64,000 nucleotides of DNA from an uncultured Pirellula sp. (GCA_903892355.1 CAITIE010000153.1:179357-243356); one strand, 5' to 3'. Counted from the stretch's first letter, positions 1-9,152 are shown. A program made the numbers and translations. The notes: generated from the letters alone by a model not told the origin.

Positions 1-71
1 GGCGGCCCATCCCTCCGGTAAAAACCGATAAAAACATCAGTTGATCGCGGAATCCGTAAATCTTTGAACCC

Positions 72-101
72 AGGTCAGGCCTTCATGGCTTGACCTGTTT
101 T
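72..101 (+). terminator. Stem-loop upstream of acpP (terminator or attenuator-like)
   Basis: A 10-bp stem with one G-T mismatch (72-81 pairing with 87-96) encloses a 5-base loop and is followed by GTTTT. It could end transcription from a gene left of the window. It overlaps the candidate acpP promoter, so it may instead be incidental. Confidence 0.4.
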
Positions 102-119
102 GCTAGAATCCTCTATCTT
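90..119 (+). promoter_or_regulatory. Candidate sigma70-like promoter of acpP-fabF
   Basis: TTGACC at 90-95 lies 18 bp before TATCTT at 114-119. An extended -10-like TGCTAGAAT at 101-109 is an alternative. The start codon is about 90 bp downstream. The -10 match is imperfect and this is inference only. Confidence 0.3.
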
Positions 120-206
120 TGTCACCCCGCTGGCCTCGCGCCGGCGGAATCTGTTTTTTCATTTACAATTTTGACGTAAGAAAATTGCTGAGGGGAGCAC
201 CCTGCT

Positions 207-443
207 ATGGCATCAATTGAGGAACGAGTCGTTGACATCGTCGCCGAACAACTCGGTGTTGAAAAAGACAAGATCACCCGAGACACACACTTCGTCAACG
301 ATTTGGGTGCCGACTCATTGGACACGGTTGAACTGGTAATGGAACTCGAAGAGGAGTTCGACATTAGCATTCCAGAAGATGCCGCTGAAAAAATCCAACG
401 TGTTGGCGAAGCGGTCGATTATATCGAGAAGCAACAAGCCTAG
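207..443 (+). CDS. acpP: Acyl carrier protein
   Basis: This 78-residue acidic protein carries the growing acyl chain in type II fatty acid synthesis in the cytoplasm. The DSL motif places the 4'-phosphopantetheine attachment at Ser37, and the surrounding [18 protein letters not shown] segment is the classic ACP helix II. Length and acidity match the family. The ATG follows a GAGGGGAG ribosome-binding site at 190-197 with suitable spacing. fabF follows after 35 bp on the same strand, the usual acpP-fabF pair, and the two are probably co-transcribed. Nothing unusual is seen and the identification is very secure. Confidence 0.98.
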   Translation: MASIEERVVDIVAEQLGVEKDKITRDTHFVNDLGADSLDTVELVMELEEEFDISIPEDAAEKIQRVGEAVDYIEKQQA

Positions 444-478
444 TTTTTTGGCTTTGTCTATCAAGCTGTCGAAATCGA

Positions 479-1717
479 ATGAAGCGTAGAGTCGTAATTA
501 CGGGCCTTGGATGCGTCACATCCATGGCATTGGATGTTCCATCGTTGTGGCAAGGGATTCTCGCTGGTAAAAGCGGCATCCACCCACTTACGATTTTGGA
601 CACGTCCAATCATAAAGTCCATTTCGGTGGTGACGTTGCCAATTTTGATCCCGGCCACACCTGCGATCCCAAGGAGGCCAAGCGGCTTGACCGTTTCTCC
701 TTGTTCGCGATATGGGCCGCGTACCATGCTGTGCACGACTCAGGCATCGCTTTCGACAAAGAGGATCCGTTTCGTTGCGGCGCGATTATCGGGTCCGGAA
801 TCGGAGGCCTCAACGAAATCGAAGAGCAAATCTTCCGACTTCACCAAAAAGGGCCCGATCGTGTAAGCCCATTCACGATCCCAAAGATGATGCTCAACGC
901 TGCCGGCGGGAATCTCGCGATTCAGTACGGCCTCAAAGGTCCGAACTTCGCCGTCGCGACGGCGTGTGCCAGCAGCAATAACGCGATGGGCGATGCCCTC
1001 AAAGCTATTCAGTACGGCGAAGCGGAGGTCATGCTGAGCGGTGGTACTGAAGCAGCGATCACGCATATGGGTGTCGCGGGCTTTGCCAACATGAAAGCTC
1101 TCTCCACGCGGAACGACGCTCCCGAAAAGGCAAGTCGCCCGTTTGATCTCGATCGCGATGGCTTTGTTCTCGGTGAAGGCTCCGGTGTTCTCGTATTTGA
1201 AGAACTCGAGCATGCAAAATCTCGCGGTGCACGCATCTATGCGGAGATCCTTGGATACGGTGGTTCCTGCGACGCTGGGCATATCACCGCTCCGGACGAA
1301 CAAGGCCGCGGGGCGGGCCGCGCGATGATCAACGCACTCGCCGATGCCAAGCTCAATGCCTCGGACATCGATTACATCAACGCCCACGGAACGAGCACTC
1401 CACTGGGTGACAAAGCGGAAACCGTCGCCGTGAAAAATGTGTTCGGAGATTCGTCCAAAACGGTTTCTATCTCGAGCACCAAAGGCCACCTCGGTCACGC
1501 TCTCGGAGCCAGCGGCAGCATTGAGATGATTCTCTCGGTGCTCAGTTGCTACCACAACATCATCCCTCCGACCATCAACCTAGATACTCCAGATCCCAAT
1601 TGCGATCTCGACTATACTCCCCATCATCCTCGCGACCGAAATGTGCGCTACGCGATGAACAACAGCTTTGGATTTGGTGGGCATAACGCCACAATGATTT
1701 GCGGCAAACTTCTCTAA
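479..1717 (+). CDS. fabF: Beta-ketoacyl-ACP synthase II
   Basis: This condensing enzyme extends acyl-ACP with malonyl-ACP during fatty acid elongation. The 412 residues match the usual FabF length. The thiolase-fold catalytic triad is visible: Cys163 in TACASS, His303 in NAHGTSTPLGD and His337 in KGHLGHALGASG. A GFGGHN glycine-rich loop lies near the C-terminus. It follows acpP by 35 bp, so supply of carrier and condensing enzyme is likely coordinated. A stem-loop terminator candidate lies just downstream. FabB is the main alternative, but the acpP linkage and length favour FabF. Confidence 0.96.
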   Translation: MKRRVVITGLGCVTSMALDVPSLWQGILAGKSGIHPLTILDTSNHKVHFGGDVANFDPGHTCDPKEAKRLDRFSLFAIWAAYHAVHDSGIAFDKEDPFRCGAIIGSGIGGLNEIEEQIFRLHQKGPDRVSPFTIPKMMLNAAGGNLAIQYGLKGPNFAVATACASSNNAMGDALKAIQYGEAEVMLSGGTEAAITHMGVAGFANMKALSTRNDAPEKASRPFDLDRDGFVLGEGSGVLVFEELEHAKSRGARIYAEILGYGGSCDAGHITAPDEQGRGAGRAMINALADAKLNASDIDYINAHGTSTPLGDKAETVAVKNVFGDSSKTVSISSTKGHLGHALGASGSIEMILSVLSCYHNIIPPTINLDTPDPNCDLDYTPHHPRDRNVRYAMNNSFGFGGHNATMICGKLL

Positions 1718-1725
1718 GCCACATG

Positions 1726-1757
1726 GCGGAGCCCCTCTTCTCACAGCTCCGCGTTTT
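1726..1757 (+). terminator. Probable rho-independent terminator after fabF
   Basis: A perfect 7-bp GC-rich stem (GCGGAGC at 1726-1732 with GCTCCGC at 1746-1752) has a 13-base loop and is followed by GTTTT. It lies 8 bases after the fabF stop codon. The T-run is short, so efficiency is uncertain. Confidence 0.5.
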
Positions 1758-1870
1758 GCTCTACCTAATTTCCAAACCGCTCCAGATTCTGGAATTCTAT
1801 TGCTGGAACAACAGTCGGTTTTGAGGCACAATGGTCACGACTCGGGGGACAGAGCACGAACGATCCTGAG

Positions 1871-1930
1871 GCAGACCTACGCAGACTAACGCATACCTAC
1901 GCAGACCGTCGCATACCTACGCAGACCGTC
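1871..1930. repeat. Three 20-bp tandem repeats ahead of the S46 peptidase gene
   Basis: Three direct 20-bp units lie head to tail (1871-1890, 1891-1910, 1911-1930). The last two are identical and the first differs at a few positions. The array ends 15 bp before the start codon of the next gene, so it sits in its leader or promoter. Confidence 0.85.
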
Positions 1931-1945
1931 GCAAGAGAAGACCCA

Positions 1946-4120
1946 ATGCAACTAAGAATGGCTCCGCTCCTGACCCGATTCGTCATGATTGCCTCGATGA
2001 TCGCTGCACTCATAGCAGTTTGTCCCTGCAGCATTGCCGATGAAGGAATGTTCCCCATCAGCGAACTTGGGAAACTGAACCTCAAGCAGCGCGGCGTGGA
2101 ATTGACTCCCGATGAGATCTTCAATGCTCAAGCAGTCTGCTTGGTGGATGGCATCTGCCGTGTGAATGGTTGCACGGGATCGTTCGTTTCCCCCGACGGC
2201 TTGATCATCACCAATCACCATTGCGCATTCGATGCCATTCAGAAAGGGAGTTCCCAGGAACGGGATCTTCTCCGAGATGGCTTCAACGCCACCGATCGAA
2301 CCAAAGAGATTCCAGCACCGAATTACACAGTGCGTATCACCGAATCGTACTCGGATGTCTCCGATGAAGTCCTCTCGGTCACTAAACCAGAGATGACATT
2401 TGTCGAACGGACCAAGGCCATCGACCGTCGACGTAAAGAGTTGGAAGTAGCCGCAGAAAAAGACAATCCGGGGATGAGAGCCGAGGTTGCCGAAATGTTT
2501 ATCGGTAAGACCTACGTTCTGTTTCTCTACACCTACCTCAAAGATGTTCGCCTCGTCTTTGCGCCCCCGATCGCCGTCGGAGCCTTTGGTGGTGAACTCG
2601 ACAACTGGGAGTGGCCTCGCCACACCGGGGACTTCTCGTTCATGCGAGCCTACACAGGCCCCGATGGCAAACCCGCCGAGTATGCGGCAGAGAATGTCCC
2701 TTATCACCCCAAACGATTCATTCGCTTGAACCCCAAGGGCATCGAGGAAAACGATACGGTATTTCTGCTCGGATACCCCGGCCGAACCGTGCGGAATCGC
2801 ACCGCGAGTTTCATACGCTACGAAGCCGATGTTCGACTTCCTGCCATCGTCGACCTCTACGCATGGCAAATTGCCGAAATGGAAACTTCCGGTGCGACCG
2901 ACAGATCGGTGGCAATCAAGCATGCAACTCGCACCAAATCCCTCGCCAACGTTGAAAAAAGGTCCCGCGGGCAGTTGATCGGTCTTAAACGTGCGAGCAT
3001 CGAAGCCAAACGACTCGATCGCGAGGCCAAGCTGCAAGCCTTCATAGCGGCGAACCCAAAGGAGTCCGGCAAGTACTCCAATGTCCTCGCGGACATCGCT
3101 GCTGTTTACGAAGAGATGACTCAAAAAGGACCAATAGAAATCAACTTGAGAGAACTGCGAATCGCACCGAGAGTTCTGGCAACCGCATTCGCCATCTACG
3201 ACTCAGCGAACGAACGCACCAAACCGGATCTCGAACGGGAATCGGCCTACATGGATCGAAATTTCGCGCAAACCATCCAGCAAATCCAACTCGACGTCGG
3301 TGATTGGCATGGCCCCACCGACGAAAAGATGCTGCTCGGAATGCTGCAACGCTTGCAGAAAATCAAAGGCATCCACGAAGTCGAACCGGTGGAGCGAATC
3401 CTCTCCTCCAACGCTTCGCTGGAGAAAATAGCGGCCGCTCTCATCGCCAAAACAAAGCTCGGTGATCTCAATTTCGTACAAGACTGCTTGAAGAAGTCTC
3501 CTCAGGAACTGAAGTCGGTCGACGATCCGGCATTGCAATGGATGATCGATCTTTATCCGCTCTACCTCAAAATGCGAGAGAAAGACAAAGAGCGCGAAGG
3601 CAAACTCAATCAACTCTACGGAACCTTGCTCGAGGTCCAGCAAAAGTTCGAGGCTGCTAACTTCATCCCCGATGCCAACGGAACGTTACGGATGACCATC
3701 GGAAGGGTTCAATCCTACTCCCCCGCCGATGCAATCGTCAAAACGCCAATCACCACACTGAATGGCTTGCTGGAAAAAACGACCGGCGAAGAACCTTACA
3801 TCTCCCCGCCTGCGGTCCTGCAAGCCGCAAAGGCCAACAGGTTTGGAGCGTTCGCAAGTCCTAGGTTGGGAACAGTCCCTGTGGCATTCCTCTATAGCAC
3901 TGACACCACTGGCGGAAACTCAGGGAGCCCGGTCCTCAACGCCCGCGGGGAATTGGTCGGCGTGAACTTCGACAGGACCTTCGAAGCTACCATCAATGAT
4001 TTCGCGTGGGACCAACGGTACAGCCGCTCGATCGGCGTCGATGTGCGATTTGTTCTTTGGATCACCGGCGAAGTCTACGGTGCCAAGCACTTGATCGAGG
4101 AAATGCAAATCCGACCCTAG
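1946..4120 (+). CDS. S46 family serine dipeptidyl-peptidase (DPP7/DPP11 type), secreted
   Basis: This 724-residue exopeptidase would release dipeptides from peptide N-termini in the periplasm. An N-terminal signal peptide ends near residue 32 after a hydrophobic stretch. The chymotrypsin-like elements are present: His91/92 in TNHHC, Asp/Glu in the DNWEWPRHTGDF segment, and the nucleophile Ser659 in GGNSGSP. Eighteen residues after that serine is Arg677, in NFDR. In characterised S46 enzymes the equivalent position separates DPP11 (Arg, cleaves after Asp/Glu) from DPP7 (Gly, hydrophobic), so acidic specificity is inferred. The ATG follows AAGAGAAG at close spacing. Tandem repeats flank the gene on both sides. 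Confidence 0.93.
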   Translation: MQLRMAPLLTRFVMIASMIAALIAVCPCSIADEGMFPISELGKLNLKQRGVELTPDEIFNAQAVCLVDGICRVNGCTGSFVSPDGLIITNHHCAFDAIQKGSSQERDLLRDGFNATDRTKEIPAPNYTVRITESYSDVSDEVLSVTKPEMTFVERTKAIDRRRKELEVAAEKDNPGMRAEVAEMFIGKTYVLFLYTYLKDVRLVFAPPIAVGAFGGELDNWEWPRHTGDFSFMRAYTGPDGKPAEYAAENVPYHPKRFIRLNPKGIEENDTVFLLGYPGRTVRNRTASFIRYEADVRLPAIVDLYAWQIAEMETSGATDRSVAIKHATRTKSLANVEKRSRGQLIGLKRASIEAKRLDREAKLQAFIAANPKESGKYSNVLADIAAVYEEMTQKGPIEINLRELRIAPRVLATAFAIYDSANERTKPDLERESAYMDRNFAQTIQQIQLDVGDWHGPTDEKMLLGMLQRLQKIKGIHEVEPVERILSSNASLEKIAAALIAKTKLGDLNFVQDCLKKSPQELKSVDDPALQWMIDLYPLYLKMREKDKEREGKLNQLYGTLLEVQQKFEAANFIPDANGTLRMTIGRVQSYSPADAIVKTPITTLNGLLEKTTGEEPYISPPAVLQAAKANRFGAFASPRLGTVPVAFLYSTDTTGGNSGSPVLNARGELVGVNFDRTFEATINDFAWDQRYSRSIGVDVRFVLWITGEVYGAKHLIEEMQIRP

Positions 4121-4130
4121 GCCCAATTGC

Positions 4131-4297
4131 GACCACCGCATTGCGCGACCACCGCATTGCGCGACTTTCGCATCGCACAGCAGCATCGCACAGCAGCATC
4201 GCACAGCAGCATCGCACAGCAGCATCGCACAGCAGCATCGCACAGCAGCATCGCCAGACGGGGAGCATCGCCAGACGGGGAGCATTGCCAGACGGGG
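4131..4297. repeat. Composite tandem-repeat block (16-bp x2, 13-bp x6, 17-bp x3)
   Basis: Three tandem families follow each other almost without a break. A 16-bp unit occurs twice (4131-4162). After an 8-base spacer, a 13-bp unit CATCGCACAGCAG occurs six times perfectly (4171-4248). A 17-bp unit CATCGCCAGACGGGGAG occurs nearly three times (4249-4297). All share a GCATYGC core. The block begins 10 bp after the S46 peptidase stop codon and ends about 60 bp before the sufR promoter. It lacks the spacers of a CRISPR array. Confidence 0.9.
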
Positions 4298-4354
4298 TTG
4301 TATCTACCCCTTAAGGCTCATCGCATCCCTCGACTCGCATTTTCGCAACGAAAC

Positions 4355-4382
4355 TTGTCAAAAATCCGTTTTTCCCTATACT
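4355..4382 (+). promoter_or_regulatory. Sigma70-like promoter of the suf operon
   Basis: TTGTCA (4355-4360) and TATACT (4377-4382) are separated by 16 bp and lie about 55 bp before the first suf gene. This is the best promoter match noticed in the window. No convincing SufR operator palindrome was identified around it. Confidence 0.6.
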
Positions 4383-4438
4383 TGGGTGGTCCGCAAGAAT
4401 TTTGAAGTCCGCAATTTCGTCGCAAAGCCTTGGTTTAT

Positions 4439-5125
4439 ATGGACTTAGAGAACAACCCAAACCATTCACCGATTCGCCCGGTGGACCAATTGGTATTGGA
4501 TTTATTGCGTAGAAAAGAAGGTCTTACTGTTACTGACCTTACCGAGAAGCTCGAGGTTACGGCCACGGCCGTGCGTCAACGCCTCGATCGCTTGGAAGAG
4601 TCCGGGTACTTGGAACGTCGCAAGCAGTCGGCGGGTCGCGGTCGCCCTACCTACTCCTACTTTTTGACCGATCTTGGCTGGCGTGAAGTAGGGGTTACCT
4701 ACACTGACCTCGCGATTGGCCTTTGGAGTGAAGTCCTGGCACTCGAGGACGAGACGCTGCGCCATGGATTGATCCAACGCGTTTCGAAGCGGATGGGGCG
4801 AGTGTTTCGGGAATTGCTCCCCGAAGGGACTTTGGATGAGCGGATGAAATCGCTGGCGAATCTGATGGCTAGCCGCCGCATCCCGACCTCCTTCGACAAT
4901 GCGAATGGGCTCCCGGTGCTCGAGGTTCACGCATGCCCCTACCCAGACTTGACGGGTGGTCAACATGATCGCAACCTCTGCCACCTCGAACAGCAAGTGC
5001 TCAGTGAAGCGATCGGACAGCCTTTGGAGTTGAGCATGTGCAAACTCGACGGCCATAGCTGTTGCCAATTCAAACCGTTATCAACCCATTCTCACGAACA
5101 ACAATCAACACTTCGAAATCAATAA
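4439..5125 (+). CDS. sufR: SufR-type iron-sulfur-sensing transcriptional regulator
   Basis: The N-terminal third is a winged helix-turn-helix of DeoR/ArsR style (LTVTDLTEKLEVTATAVRQR, then a GRGRPTYSYFLT wing). The C-terminal half has cysteines at about 166, 181, 201 and 208/209 in a CPYPDL...C...LSMCKLDGHSCCQF pattern, matching the cluster-binding region of SufR repressors. In characterised SufR a [4Fe-4S] cluster controls DNA binding and the suf operon is repressed when clusters are plentiful. It is first in the suf operon, so autoregulation is likely. The ATG at 4439 is used here; an in-frame TTG at 4430 would add three residues. Neither has a strong ribosome-binding site. Confidence 0.85.
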   Translation: MDLENNPNHSPIRPVDQLVLDLLRRKEGLTVTDLTEKLEVTATAVRQRLDRLEESGYLERRKQSAGRGRPTYSYFLTDLGWREVGVTYTDLAIGLWSEVLALEDETLRHGLIQRVSKRMGRVFRELLPEGTLDERMKSLANLMASRRIPTSFDNANGLPVLEVHACPYPDLTGGQHDRNLCHLEQQVLSEAIGQPLELSMCKLDGHSCCQFKPLSTHSHEQQSTLRNQ

Positions 5126-5165
5126 CCAATACAAATCACAACTTAACAACGAGAAGATTTTTCGA

Positions 5166-5987
5166 ATGACTCACGTACTGCGTATTGAGAACCTCCACGT
5201 TTCCGTCAATGACAAACCGATCCTTCGAGGCGTGAACTTGGAAATCAAGTTTGGGGAAACTCACGCCCTGATGGGACCAAACGGTTCGGGCAAGAGCACA
5301 TTGGGTCTGGCGATAGCTGGCCATCCCAACTACGTCATCACCGATGGGGCGATCTACCTCGACGGAGCCAACTTGACCGAGTTGGAAGCCGACCAGCGTG
5401 CCCGCGCTGGGATCTTCATGGCATTCCAACGCCCGGTCGCAATCCCTGGGGTCAAAATGGCGGACTTCTTGCGGCATGCGACGACCAACGTTCGCCGGCC
5501 CGATCGCAAGGAAGGTGAAGATCTGATTGCGATGCGGGATTTCCGAAAGGAACTCAAGTCGAAGATGGAACAATTGAAGATGGATCCGGAGTTTGCTCGG
5601 CGCTACGTCAACGACGGTTTCTCCGGTGGGGAGATGAAGCGTGCTGAGATTCTGACGATGGCGATGCTGTCGCCAAAATTCGCCATCCTCGACGAAACCG
5701 ATAGCGGTCTCGATGCCGATGCCGTCCGTTTGGCGAGCGCTTCGATTGCTGAGATCGGGCGCGACAAAATGGGACTCCTCATCATCACCCACCACGACAA
5801 ACTGTTGGAACACAACCCGCCGCAATTTACCCACGTCATGCTCGGCGGACGCATCGTTGAGACCGGTGGTGCCGAACTCGCCCGTGAACTACACGATCGC
5901 GGTTACGATCGAATCCGAAAGGCATATCCAGATGCCGATGCGGCCAACCAAGAGATGCTCGCCAAAGAAGAAGCCGCTTTTGCGTAA
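5166..5987 (+). CDS. sufC: SufC, ATPase of the SufBCD scaffold
   Basis: SufC is the ABC-type ATPase whose hydrolysis drives conformational change of the SufB-SufD scaffold during Fe-S cluster assembly. The 273-residue protein has Walker A GPNGSGKST (37-45), the ABC signature SGGEMKRAE (about 153-161) and Walker B FAILDE (172-177) followed by the SufC-typical TDSGLDADA. GAGAAG 11 bp upstream of the ATG serves as ribosome-binding site. It lies between sufR and sufB. The C-terminus is slightly longer than usual (ENQ-like tail with KEEAAFA end), without obvious meaning. Confidence 0.97.
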   Translation: MTHVLRIENLHVSVNDKPILRGVNLEIKFGETHALMGPNGSGKSTLGLAIAGHPNYVITDGAIYLDGANLTELEADQRARAGIFMAFQRPVAIPGVKMADFLRHATTNVRRPDRKEGEDLIAMRDFRKELKSKMEQLKMDPEFARRYVNDGFSGGEMKRAEILTMAMLSPKFAILDETDSGLDADAVRLASASIAEIGRDKMGLLIITHHDKLLEHNPPQFTHVMLGGRIVETGGAELARELHDRGYDRIRKAYPDADAANQEMLAKEEAAFA

Positions 5988-6077
5988 CTCTTCACCGTCG
6001 AGCTAACCCTCGAAACCCTTTGATTCGCGAATTGATTTGCACAAACAACCAAAACCCTCGCAAGAGAAACCATAAAG

Positions 6078-7484
6078 ATGTCTACCGAAATCGTCCCAGA
6101 AGACTCCATCGGCGAAATCAACAAATACGACTTCCGCACCGATAGCAAAGCCGTCTTCAAAGCCCGCAAGGGGCTCGATGAACAGATCGTCCATCAAATC
6201 TCGGACATGAAGGATGAGCCGCAGTGGATGCGCGACTTTCGCTTGAAATCGCTCGAGATTTTCCATTCCAAGCCGATGCCTAAATGGGGCGGCAGTATCG
6301 ATGTCAATTTCCAGGACATCTTTTACTACCTCAAGCCTACCGACAAGCAAGGTCGCACGTGGGATGAAGTCCCTCAAGAGATCAAAGACACCTTTGACAA
6401 GCTAGGTATCCCCGAAGCGGAGAAGAAGTTCCTCTCTGGGGTAAAGGCTCAATTTGAAAGCGAAGTTGTCTACGGTTCGCTGAAAGAAGAGTTGGTCCAA
6501 CAAGGCGTCATCTTTACTGATACCGACACAGCGATCAAAGAACACTCCGATCTTCTCCGGGAGTACTTTGGAACCATCATCCCTCCCAACGACAACAAGT
6601 TCGCAGCCCTGAACTCTGCCGTGTGGTCGGGTGGCTCCTTCATTTATGTTCCCAAGGGAGTCAAAATCGATTTTCCTCTCCAAGCCTATTTCCGGATCAA
6701 TGCCGAGAACATGGGGCAGTTCGAACGAACTCTGATCATCGTCGACGAAGGGGCGAGTGTTCACTACGTCGAAGGCTGTACGGCTCCGATGTACTCGTCG
6801 GAATCGCTCCACTCCGCAGTGGTCGAGATCATCTGCAAACGAGGAAGTCGTTGCCGTTACACCACGATTCAAAACTGGGCTAACAACATTTACAACCTGG
6901 TGACCAAACGGGCTGTCGCGTATGCAGACGCCACCATGGAATGGGTCGACGGAAATCTCGGTAGCAAACTGACCATGAAGTACCCCGCGGTCTACATGCT
7001 TGAACCGGGCGCCCGAGGCGAGATCCTATCCATTGCGTTCGCTTCTGCAGGACAACATCAAGACACCGGAGGAAAACTCGTGCACGCCGCACCGAATACC
7101 ACCGGGCAGATCATCAGCAAATCGATCTCGAAAAATGGGGGGCGAAGTAGCTACCGTGGACTGGTTCGCGTTGAAAAGGACGCTCACAAATCCAAGTGCA
7201 ACGTCGTTTGCGATGCGTTGATCCTCGACCCAAAAAGCCAAAGCGATACTTACCCGTACATCGAAGTCCTCGATCAAGATGTCAGCATCGGTCATGAAGC
7301 CAGCGTCTCCCGTATCGGCGAAGAACAGCTTTTCTACCTGATGAGCCGGGGCATCTCCGAAGCAGAAGCGAGCACGATGATCGTCAATGGTTTCATCGAA
7401 CCGCTCGTCAAGGAACTCCCTATGGAGTACGCCGTCGAAATGAACCGCTTGATCCAACTCCAGATGGAAGGGTCCGTGGGCTAA
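6078..7484 (+). CDS. sufB: SufB, scaffold subunit for Fe-S assembly
   Basis: SufB forms with SufD and SufC the scaffold on which [Fe-S] clusters are built in the cytoplasm. The 468 residues match full-length SufB, including the [20 protein letters not shown] region and a long beta-helical core. Cys378 in NVVCDALI aligns with the essential C-terminal cysteine of SufB. The C-terminal [18 protein letters not shown] segment is typical of the SufB/D SufC-binding helices. The stop codon is separated from the sufD start by one base, so the two are translationally linked. Confidence 0.97.
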   Translation: MSTEIVPEDSIGEINKYDFRTDSKAVFKARKGLDEQIVHQISDMKDEPQWMRDFRLKSLEIFHSKPMPKWGGSIDVNFQDIFYYLKPTDKQGRTWDEVPQEIKDTFDKLGIPEAEKKFLSGVKAQFESEVVYGSLKEELVQQGVIFTDTDTAIKEHSDLLREYFGTIIPPNDNKFAALNSAVWSGGSFIYVPKGVKIDFPLQAYFRINAENMGQFERTLIIVDEGASVHYVEGCTAPMYSSESLHSAVVEIICKRGSRCRYTTIQNWANNIYNLVTKRAVAYADATMEWVDGNLGSKLTMKYPAVYMLEPGARGEILSIAFASAGQHQDTGGKLVHAAPNTTGQIISKSISKNGGRSSYRGLVRVEKDAHKSKCNVVCDALILDPKSQSDTYPYIEVLDQDVSIGHEASVSRIGEEQLFYLMSRGISEAEASTMIVNGFIEPLVKELPMEYAVEMNRLIQLQMEGSVG

Positions 7485-7485
7485 C

Positions 7486-8811
7486 ATGAACACGACTGCC
7501 ACAACACCTCAATCGGCATCCTCCTTCGACGATGCGTCCTTTGCTCGATTCCTCGAGCATCGTATCGATCCGACTTGGTTGACCACAATTCGTCGCAATG
7601 CGTGGGCGGATTTTCAAAGCATGGAGTGGCCTAGCCCTCGCGATGAAAACTGGATGCGTTCGGAAATCCGAGGATTCCGAATCAACAAGTTCTCACCGAA
7701 CATCGAAGAAAATGTTTCGATTCCCGAAACGACTGCCGTCCGACTCCTCAAAGGGGTCAATGCTGCCGGTTCGCTCCGATCGATCAATGGTATCGTCACC
7801 CACGAAGAACTCGATCCGACCTTCTCCGAGAAAGGGGTTATCGTCGGCTCCTTGTCGCGATGCGCTCGTGAACACACACAACTAGTCCAAACGCACTTGA
7901 ACTCGCTGGTCTCGCCAAAGACCGATCGATTCTCAGCATTGCAGTCCGCCATGTGGACCGATGGCTACTTTATTTACGTTCCTCGCAACGTCGTGGTCGA
8001 TCGACCGATCCATATCCATGCCGCCATGGGAGATGGATCGGTCGACATGTCCCATACCCTCATAATCCTCGAGGAAGGTGCCGAAGCAACCGTGCTTTTC
8101 GAATGCGCCAGCCCCTCTGAATCCGCTTCTGGATTTCACTGTGGGGCGGTGGAGTTGGTCCAAAAAGGAAACTCGCACTTGCGTTTCGTGAGCCTTCAAG
8201 ATTGGGGCCAAAACGTCTGGCAGTTTGCCCATCAACGCGCAAGCGTTGGGCGGGACGCTACCATCCAATGGACAGTCGCCGCCATGGGAGCTCGATTTGC
8301 CCAAGTCGACCAACGAGTTGCGTTGGTGGAACCGGGTGCTCGTAGCCAAGTCAATGGGGTCATGTTCACCCGCGATCGTCAGCACTTGGTATTCAATACG
8401 CTTCAGCATCACATCGCACCGCATTGCACCAGCGACTTCCTCTACAAAACGGTGTTGCAAGACCGATCTCGCACAGTGTGGCGAGGGATGATCAAGGTCA
8501 ACGAAGGTGCTCAAAAGACTGACGGCTACCAACGCAATGACAACCTCATGCTCAGCGATTCGGCGAGGTCCGATTCCATTCCTGGTCTGGAGATCAATGC
8601 CGACGATGTGCGTTGTACCCACGGCAGCACCAGCGGACGGGTCGATGAAGAACTGATCTTCTACGCCCAATCGCGAGGATTCACCCGCGCCGAAGCGGTC
8701 CGAATGATCGTAACTGGGTTCTTCCAACAGATCTTCGATCGGATCACGATCGAAAGTGTACGCGAAGCGCTCAGCGATGCGATCGCGCGTCAAGTCCGAC
8801 AATACGACTAA
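7486..8811 (+). CDS. sufD: SufD, scaffold subunit for Fe-S assembly
   Basis: SufD is the SufB paralogue that completes the SufBC2D complex and is linked to iron entry. The 441-residue protein shares the beta-helix layout and SufB/D hallmarks such as SALQSAMWTDGYFIYVPRNV, VWRGMIKVNEGA and the C-terminal RGFTRAEAVRMIVTGFF. The N-terminal 130 residues are a divergent helical domain, as expected for SufD. Its start lies one base after the sufB stop. A cryptic-start Rieske gene follows within about 20 bp. Confidence 0.95.
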   Translation: MNTTATTPQSASSFDDASFARFLEHRIDPTWLTTIRRNAWADFQSMEWPSPRDENWMRSEIRGFRINKFSPNIEENVSIPETTAVRLLKGVNAAGSLRSINGIVTHEELDPTFSEKGVIVGSLSRCAREHTQLVQTHLNSLVSPKTDRFSALQSAMWTDGYFIYVPRNVVVDRPIHIHAAMGDGSVDMSHTLIILEEGAEATVLFECASPSESASGFHCGAVELVQKGNSHLRFVSLQDWGQNVWQFAHQRASVGRDATIQWTVAAMGARFAQVDQRVALVEPGARSQVNGVMFTRDRQHLVFNTLQHHIAPHCTSDFLYKTVLQDRSRTVWRGMIKVNEGAQKTDGYQRNDNLMLSDSARSDSIPGLEINADDVRCTHGSTSGRVDEELIFYAQSRGFTRAEAVRMIVTGFFQQIFDRITIESVREALSDAIARQVRQYD

Positions 8812-8828
8812 GCCGATACAAGGAAACC

Positions 8829-9152
8829 ATCATCAGCAATCGAGACTTTCATAACGTTTGTGAGCTTGGCGAACTGAAGCCCAATGTACCCGTAACCTTC
8901 GAAGTTGAAGAACGATTTGTCGTACTGGTCCAATTGGATGGTCACGTCTTCTGCATCGAAGACCTTTGTACCCATGATGGAGGTACCCTAGGCGACGGTG
9001 AACTGGAAGGAAACTGCCTCGTGTGCCCTCGCCACGGTGCCAAATTCGACGTTCGAAACGGGCACGTAACATGCATGCCAGCGACAGAGAATACGCCGAG
9101 CCACGAAGTAAAAATCGAAGAAGGTCAGGTCCTCGTCCGGCTAAACGATTGA
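8829..9152 (+). CDS. Rieske-type [2Fe-2S] ferredoxin, probably with an ATC start
   Basis: This small electron carrier has the Rieske ligand pattern C-x-H (CTHDGG) then C-x-x-H (CPRHGAKF), the two ligand loops about 16 residues apart. Rieske ferredoxins linked to suf operons may supply electrons or transfer clusters; this role is inferred. Coding similarity begins upstream of the only conventional start, a TTG at 8934. The frame is open back past 8829 and encodes a normal Rieske N-terminus (DFHNVCELGELKPNVPVTF), but it contains no ATG, GTG or TTG there. An AAGGA at 8820-8824 precedes ATC codons at 8829 and 8832, so an ATC start is proposed. The exact start is uncertain. Confidence 0.82.
   Translation: MISNRDFHNVCELGELKPNVPVTFEVEERFVVLVQLDGHVFCIEDLCTHDGGTLGDGELEGNCLVCPRHGAKFDVRNGHVTCMPATENTPSHEVKIEEGQVLVRLND

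Noticed and set aside
740..1555. Long open frame antisense to fabF
   Set aside because: It is a shadow of a highly conserved gene; no start signal or family features.
1952..3124. Open frame of 390 codons antisense to the S46 peptidase
   Set aside because: It mirrors the peptidase coding pattern and has no recognisable protein features.
4171..4248. CRISPR-like array (six identical short repeats)
   Set aside because: The 13-bp units are directly adjacent without spacers and are too short; no cas genes are nearby.
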